From contig NZ_JUGR01000001.1 of NCBI RefSeq assembly GCF_000800015.1, forward strand, positions 2,852,001 to 2,916,000: a stretch of 64,000 bases of DNA, read 5' to 3'. Shown here in pieces: positions 44,868 to 52,600 of this stretch. The notes beneath the pieces are model-generated. The model was not told the DNA's origin. It was given only the letters and a program-made list of their open reading frames with translations, and did not search any database. Position 1 is the first letter of the stretch. Every line of letters starts with the position of its first letter. The translations under genes were made by a program, and so were the position numbers. This DNA is from Terriglobus sp. TAA 43 (GTDB lineage: Bacteria > Acidobacteriota > Terriglobia > Terriglobales > Acidobacteriaceae).

Positions 44868-45761
44868 ATGAACCTTCTCTTTATATGTTCCGCGGGCTTC
44901 GCCGTCTTTTTCATCATTCTGCTTCTTGCCACACCTGTATTGCTGAAGAAGTCAGCCGATGCAGATCGTCTGCGGCACCTGATCCACCCAAACCAAGTCA
45001 TCACAAAAACATCCTCACCACACCTCAAAGAACTTGTAGCGCGTTGGACCGCGGTTTTGCGTCCGCGCGCCGGCACTCGCCGAAGTGAACAGGCAAGAGA
45101 AAAGCTGGAAGCAGCAGGCCTGCGGACATCCATGCAGAGGGACACCTACGCATCGGTGCAAGGGATCGCACCTTTGGCCGGCCTTTTTCTTGGTACCTTT
45201 GTTCGCGGAAATATGATGCTGGCCTGTGTCGTGCTGGGTGCCATCGGCTATCTCGGGCCAGATATCTGGTTGCGACGACGTATTCGTTTGTACAAGGCGA
45301 AGCTTCTCCGCTCTCTTCCAGATGCGTTGGATCTGCTGAACATCTGCGTGGAAGCTGGACTCGGTCTGGATCTCGCGATGCTGCGCGTGTCGGATGAGCT
45401 GGCACTAAGTCATCCGGAGTTACATACAGAGTTCCAACGCGTGCAGTTGGAGCAGCGCGTGGGTGGCGTAAGGATGGACGCCTGGAAACGGTTCGCAGAA
45501 CGATCCGACATAGAAGAAATCAGATCGTTCGTTGGAATGCTCGTACAGTCCGAGCGATTTGGAACTCCCATTGCACGTTCACTGAGTCGCTTTGCAGATG
45601 ACTTGCGCACGCAACGTAGACAGGGGGCCGAAGAAGCCGCCGCCAAAACCCGCGTCAAGATCGTTTTTCCCCTGGTCTTCTTTATCTTTCCCTGCCTGTT
45701 CCTCGTGTTACTGGCACCGGCGATCATCAGCCTGTTTGGAATTTTCAAAGACCTTCAATAA
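44868..45761 (+). CDS. tadC: Tad inner-membrane platform protein TadC
   Basis: A 297-aa F-domain protein, partner of TadB. It shows an N-terminal helix, SLPDALDLLNICVEAGLGLDLA, GMLVQSERFGTPIARSLSRFADDLR and a C-terminal helix FPLVFFIFPCLFLVLLAP. ATG 44868 is 4 bp after the tadB stop; a TTG at 44853 would overlap it and is less likely. Spacing supports coupled expression. Confidence 0.93.
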   Translation: MNLLFICSAGFAVFFIILLLATPVLLKKSADADRLRHLIHPNQVITKTSSPHLKELVARWTAVLRPRAGTRRSEQAREKLEAAGLRTSMQRDTYASVQGIAPLAGLFLGTFVRGNMMLACVVLGAIGYLGPDIWLRRRIRLYKAKLLRSLPDALDLLNICVEAGLGLDLAMLRVSDELALSHPELHTEFQRVQLEQRVGGVRMDAWKRFAERSDIEEIRSFVGMLVQSERFGTPIARSLSRFADDLRTQRRQGAEEAAAKTRVKIVFPLVFFIFPCLFLVLLAPAIISLFGIFKDLQ

Positions 45762-45808
45762 CTCAACCGTTCGACCTAAACGAAGTATCCACATAAGGAG
45801 ATAGCCCA

Positions 45809-45901
45809 ATGGACATGACAACAATGATTCGCATCGCAGCGGGTGTTCTGGCAGTTTTGATTCTCGGCGTGATCGTCTATCGTCGCCGCAGATCGGCATA
45901 A
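45809..45901 (+). CDS. 30-aa single-helix membrane microprotein in the tad operon
   Basis: A very short gene: MDMTTMIRIAAGVLAVLILG, then VIVYRRRRSA. It has one helix and a basic end, so by the positive-inside rule the C-terminus would face the cytoplasm. AAGGAGAT lies 6-7 nt before the ATG, the best Shine-Dalgarno in the operon, and the next gene starts 2 bp after its stop. No known family. It sits between tadC and the DUF192 gene. It may be a small structural or regulatory part of the Tad platform; this is inference. Confidence 0.65.
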   Translation: MDMTTMIRIAAGVLAVLILGVIVYRRRRSA

Positions 45902-45903
45902 CG

Positions 45904-46302
45904 ATGCGGCACAGGCGCATAATCTCTGTCCACACTTTTGCTGAAGATGCTGTCGTTGCCTCAAGCGTTGTGGTGGCAGATACTTCCATCAGCCGCGCGG
46001 TGGGTCTGTTGGGGCGCACACATCTTCAACAGGACGAGGGCATTTGGATCAAACCGTCTTCGGGCGTGCATACCATCGGTATGCGATTTCCCATTGACGT
46101 GATTGGCCTGGACAAACAGCTTCGCATCGTACGCCTTTGGCCTTCACTCAAACCGTATCGCGTCACAGCGATTGTGCCGTCGATACGGACTGTCCTCGAA
46201 CTAGCCTCAGGCAGGATCGTTGAATCCGGCCTGCGGCTTGGGGACCAACTTCGCATTCAGGAGTCCGCCCTTTTTGATGAGGCGTCTATTCCAACTTCGT
46301 GA
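45904..46302 (+). CDS. DUF192 protein in the tad operon
   Basis: A 132-aa DUF192 (COG1430) protein: VADTSISRAVGLLGRTHLQQDEGIWI, then GVHTIGMRFPIDVIGLD and LKPYRVTAIVPSIRTVLELASG. The pattern M-R-F-x-I-D-V/I is the family mark. There is no signal peptide, unlike many family members. The function is unknown. It starts 2 bp after the microprotein stop and overlaps tadG by 26 bp, so it is in the tad transcript. Confidence 0.82.
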   Translation: MRHRRIISVHTFAEDAVVASSVVVADTSISRAVGLLGRTHLQQDEGIWIKPSSGVHTIGMRFPIDVIGLDKQLRIVRLWPSLKPYRVTAIVPSIRTVLELASGRIVESGLRLGDQLRIQESALFDEASIPTS

Positions 46303-47698
46303 CGATAGCGGACAGGTGTTGGTGATCACCGCCCTTTGTATGGTGGTGCTCATCGGATTTCTGGGTTTGGCTGTTGATATCGGGTCCGTCCGCCATGAGC
46401 AGCGTCGTCTGCAGAATGCTGCGGATGCGTCTGCGCTTGCAGCAGCGCTTGAAGTTCGCGTATGCGGTAGCACGCCCAACTGCGCGGCCATGCAGACAGC
46501 TGCACAGAATGCCCTGGTAGAAAACGGGTACACAGGCAGCAGCGCTCTCATCACTGACTGTGCCAGCAGCCCAGGCTCCGGCCTCACCATCACGTTGCAC
46601 AATCCCCTGTGCCCTGGCAGTTCTGACCCGAACAAGTCTCGATACAACTACGTGGAAACTCAGGTCTCAGAAAAAGCTCCGCTCTACTTCTCGCGTATCT
46701 TCGGCTTCACCGGCTTCAACCTTAGTGCACGCGCAGAAGCAGCACGAGGCGTTGGTGGGCCGTGTATTTATGCACTCAACCCCAGCGCGTCGGGCGCGTT
46801 GAATGTTGGTGTTGGTGTTGGCTTTCGATCCAACTGTGGTGTTGTTGTTGAATCCAGCAGCCGCAGTTCTGTTAACTGTCTCGTAGGCCTCGGTGTCACC
46901 GCGCCTTATGTCCAGGTCTCTCCAACCGGGGGCGGTGCCAGCCTTCTGTGTCTTGGGAGTACTCATGTCACGCAAGCTCCCGTACCGGTTCCTGCAGATC
47001 CGCTCGCATATCTTCCTGCTCCCCCGAATGCGAACGATCCCTGTGGGACGAGTAGTGGCAATGTCTACAACGGTTCGCAGAGTGCGGTGCAACTGGGATT
47101 GCTTGCAGGTCTTACAGGTAATGTCACTTTTAATCCTGGTGTCTACTGCGGTGGTATCTCCATTACAGCCGCCTTATTGTCCAATATCACCTTCAATCCC
47201 GGTACATATATCTTGCGCAATGGCCCTGTGTACTCTCTTCTTGGCATTCGCACCGGCACCGCAAGCGGATTCACGATGACCGTTAGTGTCCTGAGCAGCA
47301 TTGTTGGCAACGGGGTCACGTTTTATAACGAGGGCGATGCAGGAAGCTTCTCGCTCACAGCCAGCTCTTTGCCGTTACAGCTCTCCAATTTTCAACTCAC
47401 TGCGCCAACAAGCGGGAATTATGGTGGCATCCTTTTTTGGCAAGCGAGCGGAGTCCAAAATACAGGAACGTTTCTGGCAACGCTGCTCCAAGGGTCTCGC
47501 GTGGATGGTGTGATCTATATGCCGAGTGCGCTTGTTACCTATGGCGTGAGTGTTGCCGGAGGCGCGTCTAAATACAACGGCATCGTTGCGGATCGTGTGC
47601 AGTTCACAGCGAACGTCCTGAGCGTTATAAGCAATGATTATTCCACTCTCCTGAGTGGAGCACCATTCAATGGAGATCGCTCGGAGCTTGTGCAATGA
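46277..47698 (+). CDS. tadG: TadG-like pilus-associated protein with beta-helix-like C-terminus
   Basis: A 473-aa protein with the TadE/G start: DDSGQVLVITALCMVVLIGF and GLAVDIGSVRHEQRRLQNAA, then ADASALAAALE. The rest (about 400 residues) is Gly/Ser/Thr-rich with repeated F-N-P-G-x-Y units (NVTFNPGVYCGGISI, NITFNPGTYILRNG), which suggests a beta-helix or beta-sandwich exposed outside. There is no VWFA domain as in canonical TadG. Start is ATG 46277; upstream starts are less likely. Its stop overlaps the next gene by 4 bp. Confidence 0.82.
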   Translation: MRRLFQLRDDSGQVLVITALCMVVLIGFLGLAVDIGSVRHEQRRLQNAADASALAAALEVRVCGSTPNCAAMQTAAQNALVENGYTGSSALITDCASSPGSGLTITLHNPLCPGSSDPNKSRYNYVETQVSEKAPLYFSRIFGFTGFNLSARAEAARGVGGPCIYALNPSASGALNVGVGVGFRSNCGVVVESSSRSSVNCLVGLGVTAPYVQVSPTGGGASLLCLGSTHVTQAPVPVPADPLAYLPAPPNANDPCGTSSGNVYNGSQSAVQLGLLAGLTGNVTFNPGVYCGGISITAALLSNITFNPGTYILRNGPVYSLLGIRTGTASGFTMTVSVLSSIVGNGVTFYNEGDAGSFSLTASSLPLQLSNFQLTAPTSGNYGGILFWQASGVQNTGTFLATLLQGSRVDGVIYMPSALVTYGVSVAGGASKYNGIVADRVQFTANVLSVISNDYSTLLSGAPFNGDRSELVQ

Positions 47699-48180
47699 AC
47701 CTGCGCAATTTGCGTCTTCATCTTGTTTCGCGATCTGCCACGTTCGCACTGCGGCAGGATGGCAACAGCCTTATTGAAACGGCGCTCGTCCTTCCCGTAT
47801 TGCTTCTTCTGCTTGCGGGAGCAGTGGACATAGGCCGTGCCTTCCGTGCTGCCATGATAGTGAACGCAGCGGCACGCACGGGTGCTGCATACGGTATTCA
47901 TTACCCCACAGACACCGCAGGCATGATGCTTGCGGCAAAGACAGATACATCCACCCTTGTTACTGTGACGCCCACCGCAACGTACGGATGCGAATGTCCA
48001 GGCGGAGGGACCAGCGCGATTGCTTCCTGTGCGTCCGAGCCATCGTGCCCTTCAGGAATGAACAGTGTGTATTACGTGGAATTGGACACCACTGCGACAT
48101 ATACGCCTATGCTCCCGTGGCCGGGTATCTCCAGGACCATTCCCCTCACGGCAAAGGTGAGACTACGTGCTTCGCGATAG
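47695..48180 (+). CDS. tadE: TadE-like minor pilin 1
   Basis: A 161-aa pseudopilin. LRQDGNSLIETALVLPVLLL carries the TadE motif (E in S-L-I-E-T-A-L), followed by AGAVDIGRAF and MIVNAAARTGA. The body has four cysteines (CECPGG, CASEPSC) that could form disulfides. Processed by TadV, it probably helps pilus initiation. It overlaps the tadG stop by 4 bp and the next tadE by 14 bp. Confidence 0.85.
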   Translation: MNLRNLRLHLVSRSATFALRQDGNSLIETALVLPVLLLLLAGAVDIGRAFRAAMIVNAAARTGAAYGIHYPTDTAGMMLAAKTDTSTLVTVTPTATYGCECPGGGTSAIASCASEPSCPSGMNSVYYVELDTTATYTPMLPWPGISRTIPLTAKVRLRASR

Positions 48181-48670
48181 ACACTTTCGTACGAGTGAAC
48201 TCTTCCGCGAGGAAACGGGCAACACGCTGCTCGAGACCGCTCTTTGTCTCAGCGTTGTGCTCCTGGTCATCCTCGGAATTATGGAATGTTCGTTGGCTGT
48301 CTATACAGAGCACTATGTGGAATCAGCCGCTGCCAGCGGAGCACGCTACGCCATGGTACGCGGCGGCACATACAGTGGAATCTCATGTGGCGCGGCTACT
48401 TCGTACTATTGTCAGGCAGGCACGAGCGACATACTGAACTACATCAAAGCAAACGCGGCACCAGGGATTAAGGTGTCCAATCTATCTGTCACAGCATCAT
48501 GGCCGGGAACAGCAGGAACGAGTAGTGCATGCGATACCGCACAGGGAAGCAATAGTCCAGGATGCCTGGTAACTGTAACCGTTAGTTATCCATTTACCTT
48601 CATGCTTCCCATTCCGTTGCATAAAGGCATTACCTTGCTTGCAAGCCGTTCCACAATTATTTCTCAATAA
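48167..48670 (+). CDS. tadE: TadE-like minor pilin 2
   Basis: A 167-aa TadE paralogue: FREETGNTLLETALCLSVVL with the conserved Glu, then GIMECSLAVYTEHYVESAAASGARYAM. The C-terminal domain has three to four further cysteines. It begins with a GTG inside the end of the preceding gene. It is the last gene of the tad operon; there is no terminator with a T-run after it. Confidence 0.85.
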   Translation: MLRDRHFRTSELFREETGNTLLETALCLSVVLLVILGIMECSLAVYTEHYVESAAASGARYAMVRGGTYSGISCGAATSYYCQAGTSDILNYIKANAAPGIKVSNLSVTASWPGTAGTSSACDTAQGSNSPGCLVTVTVSYPFTFMLPIPLHKGITLLASRSTIISQ

Positions 48671-48785
48671 GCCACTCAGCTTCGAATCGAGTACCAAATA
48701 CACATAAGTTAGTAAGCGGTAACGTGCGCCAGTAAGTTATTTCTGAAGAGCTGTGCGACAGTATGTTCGGAGAGACGTAAGCAAG

Positions 48786-49010
48786 TCAGAATCGACGCAC
48801 CATTGGTGTCTGCATCGACAAGCCAGAGGGCGAAGTCTTACCTTGCTGCCGCAGCCAGCTTTCATGCTCCATGCGACTTATCTTTTCTGCCACAGCCAGA
48901 CTAATGAAGTGGTTGAGCGAGATACCTTCCAGACGTGCAAGATCGGTGGCTTGCAGGCGTACTGACGGACTCAGACGCAGGGGAAAACTTAATACTTTCT
49001 TCTGTTCCAT
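48786..49010 (-). CDS. Solitary ribbon-helix-helix protein B (HicB/Arc-like)
   Basis: A 74-aa RHH protein: strand VLSFPLRLSPS, helix A VRLQATDLARLE, turn GISLNHF, helix B ISLAVAEKISRMEH, then a basic tail. It shares the A-R-x-x-G-I-S-L-N-H-F-x-x-x-A-x-x-E-K-x-x-R-M pattern with the gene at 35222. AAGGG precedes the ATG. No toxin gene is adjacent. It is divergent from the giant lipoprotein gene over a 637-bp gap and convergent with tadE, so it is placed to act on surface genes. Confidence 0.75.
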   Translation of the reverse strand: MEQKKVLSFPLRLSPSVRLQATDLARLEGISLNHFISLAVAEKISRMEHESWLRQQGKTSPSGLSMQTPMVRRF

Positions 49011-49367
49011 AGACCCTTTTCACATTGCACACTCGCGGCAAACTAAGACCGATTTGGTGTGCGTTTTCATCGCTTCATCCCTCGTGAAGACAAGAGCGAT
49101 GCTGGTGCGTTCTGAACCAATCTATCTATAAGTACGGGGGATATTGGTATGACCAGCGATCAATCATCGCATGGGGAGTCTTTCGTTTATCGCCCAGTAC
49201 CCGACATTATTTGCGATGTGTTCTGTTGTGTTCCGTCAGTAGTGATATCGGCGGGAACATTAGAGTTGATCTTCGAGCGCTCCCTTCAGTGAATAACCCT
49301 GCTATGTTCCGTCCGTCTGCGCATTTACAGCAACGCAGTGGCGAAAAAAAGGACAGTTGAGATGCAT

Positions 49368-49396
49368 GCGAGTAGTTCCAAAATGGAACTACTCGC
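49368..49396. repeat. 12-bp perfect inverted repeat upstream of the giant lipoprotein gene
   Basis: GCGAGTAGTTCC pairs with GGAACTACTCGC around AAAAT. It could be a regulator site or an RNA hairpin in a long leader. There is no T-run after it. Confidence 0.8.
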
Positions 49397-49488
49397 TAAC
49401 TTATCGGACTAGTTCTGCGGTTACTTCCACGCACAGTGAGTGCTTGGTTAGAACTATGCACCATCCCCTATAGGTCGCGAGACCCCCT

Positions 49489-49518
49489 GATATTCCCAGT
49501 GATATCAAAACCTCGGAA
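49489..49518 (+). promoter_or_regulatory. GATATT-N6-GATATC element, copy 2 (giant lipoprotein)
   Basis: GATATT at 49489 and GATATC at 49501, 12 bp apart, followed by AAAACCTCGGAAT. It matches the element at 37938 in spacing and flanking bases. It lies about 140-160 bp before the start codon. Confidence 0.5.
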
Positions 49519-49647
49519 TATGATTTCCAACGCATTTTTCGGGGTTTTTTGCAAGTTATGGTTGCATTCGACGACAGGATCCTGAGCGCCGCCAAGAGCT
49601 GTGCTTTTTCCTTCGCAAACTCTCCCAGGAACGCCGTTGGAGGTACC

Positions 49648-52600
49648 ATGCTTGATCTGCCCAGTGTCCTCGAAAAAAGACCAATACCGTTATTACGCGG
49701 AAGGCTGTTGTTAGTTCAGCTCGCCGTATTCCTTGTGTGCTTTGCCATGGCAGGCTGCGGTGGTGGTTACGCCGGCGGTGTTGTCCCAAGCCTGGCATCT
49801 TCAAAAGTCATCATCGATGGCGGCCAAACGTTCATGGAAGTGGCCACCAATCCTGCGAATCTTCCTCTCACCTGGTCACTGTCGGGTACAGGATGCTCCG
49901 GACAGACGTGCGGCACGTTGAGCGACGGCTCTGCATTAGGCGCAACCTATGTCGCTCCCAATGTGACGCAGCAGATCACGGTGACGCTTACAAGCACGGT
50001 CACCGGAACTCAGAGTTCCAGCACCACCACCATCGTTGTGAATCCGGATCCACAGATAACCGGTACGGCGGCGGATGCGACGGTAGGAACGGCATACAGC
50101 ACAACATTCGCTCTGACGGGTGGAACGCCCACACTCAAGTGGCTTCCCGTGAAGGGCACTCTGCCTGCGGGTCTCAGCTTTAGCACCACCACTGGAATTC
50201 TGTCCGGCACCCCGACGGCTGCCGGAACAAGCACGTTTACGCTTCAGGCCGTTGACTCCAGCGATGTGCCTTTCACGGTGACGTCGACGATCACCCTGAA
50301 GGTGAACACGAGTTCCAGCAATTCCTCGCTGCAGGCGGTAGGTGCCACGCCCGATGGCACAGTGAATGTGTCCTACGTTGCTGTGTTGCAGGCTAGTGGC
50401 GGCACGAGTCCGTACAACTGGAGCATTGCAAGCGGAACGCTTCCAGCAGGCCTGAATCTCTCTGCTACCGGCATCATCTCCGGCACACCGACGGCGGCAG
50501 GAACATCCACCTTCACCGCGCAGGTAAAGGATGCCGCAGGTGCAATCGCAACGCTCAACCTCACGCTGAAGATCAACGCTGCATCGTCGGGTGGAACGCT
50601 TACCATCGCCACTTCCACGTTGCCCAGCGGCACGGTGCAGATTGCTTACGCTGCCAGCATCACCATCACTGGTGGTACGGCGCCCTACACTTGCTCGGTT
50701 GATTCTGGTTCGCTTCCTGCGGGTCTCATACTGGGTAGCAACTGCGCAGTCACCGGCATTCCCACAACAGCAGGCACCAGCACATTCACGGTGCATGTCA
50801 CTGACGCCGCCAGCCCGTCCAACTCCGGATCGGGTTTGATCACCATCGTCATCAATCCTGCGTCGGCAGTGCTTGTTCTCGCGTCGCCTCCTCCAGCAAC
50901 CGTCGGCCTGCCTTATAGCGGCGCTGTCTCGGTAACGGGTGGCACTGCACCGTATCACTGCGTGCTTGCCTCGGGTGCTATGCCTGCAGGTCTCACGCTC
51001 GGTTCGGATTGTGTCATCAACGGAACACCGCTGGTTGCGGGTACCACGTCCATCGGCGTCACAGCAACCGATTCCACGAACCCGGCAAACATCACCACGG
51101 CCACTGTTACCGTCACGGTGCAGGCTCCGCTCATCACGCTCACCATTACAGCTCCGCCCGTTGCGGTTGTTGGCGTGCCGTATGTCGGAACCATCCTGGT
51201 CGCAGGCGGCACCGCGCCGTATCAGTGCACGCTGGTCTCGGGTACGTTGCCCAATGGACTCACCCTGGGCTCCAACTGCGTCATCACCGGAACGCCGCAA
51301 ACACCGGGTACATCCACGGTAGGCATTACGGTTACTGACTCTGCGAACCCGCCCAATACCAAGACAACCACCGTCAACATCACTGTGATCGGAAGTCTGC
51401 TCACGCTAACCATCACCGCACCTCCGGTCGCAGTGGTGAACGTGCCTTATGTTGGCCTGGTCACCGTTGTTGGCGGCATCGCTCCCTACACGTGCACGGT
51501 GGCATCGGGCACACTGCCTGCCGGTCTCACGCTGAACGCCAACTGCGTGATCACCGGTACACCCACCACACCTGGCGCATCCACGGTCAACATCACAGCC
51601 ACGGATTCCGCCAACCCTGCAAACACCAAGACGTCCCCGGTCACCATCACGGTGCAGGGCGCGTTGATTACCCTCACACTCACGGCACCTCCAGTGGGTG
51701 TGGTGAACGTGCCGTACGTCGGCGTCATCCTCGTACTGGGTGGAACGCCGCCGTACACCTGCTCCGTGTCTTCGGGCACGTTGCCTCCTGGCCTCACGCT
51801 GCACAGTGACTGCACCTTCGTGGGCACGCCGACCTCGGCAGGTACGTTCTCGGTCAATGTCTCTGTCCACGACTCTGCCAGCCCCGTCAACTCCACGACT
51901 GCCGCTGTGCCAATCACCATCCTTGGCGCAACGTCGTCACTCATCCTTACCGGACCGGCAAACGCTACAGTTAGCACACCGTATAGCGGAGCTATCAGTG
52001 TTACGGGCGGAACCGCACCGTATACCTGCGTAAAGAACAGCGGCAGCCTGCCAGCAGGCCTGACGATGGCCGCAAACTGCGCCATCACTGGCACGCCCAC
52101 CACGGCTGGTACGTCCACCTTCAATGTCACGGCAACCGACTCGGCCAGCCCGGCCCAAACGGGCACCGCGAATATTGTCATGACCGTCAATCCGATCAGC
52201 CCGCTGTCGCTGACCGGCGGTCTGCCTAACGCAACGCTCGGTGTGGCCTACACGCAGACGCTGCAAGCAACGGGCGGACTCCCGCCGTACACCTACACCG
52301 TCACCTCCGGATCGCTGCCAGCGGGTCTCTCGCTGAACGGCACCACGGGTGTGGTTAGCGGAACACCAACCGCGGTGGGCGCAAGCAGCTTAACCATCAC
52401 AGCAACCGACAGCCAGTCCACACCGCAGCAAGCCAGCCTCCCGCTGACCATGCAGGTGCTCTATCCCTCCACACCTTCTGACGCTCTTCTCAAGGGCCCC
52501 TACGCGTTCCTCTTCCAGGGCTATGACGATGTGTTGGTGGGCGTCCTCGCATACCAGACCGCAACCGTCGGCAGCATTACCGCAGATGGCAACGGGCTGC

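Larger units (their letters stand above)
49011..49647. promoter_or_regulatory. 637-bp control region of the giant lipoprotein gene
   Basis: No supported gene lies here. It holds a GATATC site at 49244, the shared GATATT-N6-GATATC element (49489-49506), two TGTTCCGTC words at 49229 and 49305, and a 12-bp perfect inverted repeat at 49368-49396. GGAGG lies 4 nt before the start at 49648. I find no c-di-GMP (GEMM) riboswitch core. Confidence 0.5.

Noticed and set aside
49020-49080. Possible c-di-GMP (GEMM) riboswitch around a GGCAAAC word before the giant lipoprotein gene
   Set aside because: The conserved GGACGCAAAGCC-like core and tetraloop receptor are missing; only a short GCACAC/GTGTGC pairing is present, and the word lies about 600 bp from the start codon.
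49936-51300. A 454-aa antisense frame over the Ig repeats
   Set aside because: Long only because the repeated, GC-rich coding DNA lacks stops; the product is Arg/Cys-rich low-complexity sequence.
50055-52465. Regular repeats that might suggest CRISPR or satellite DNA
   Set aside because: Units are ~265 bp, imperfect, in frame and encode Ig-like domains.
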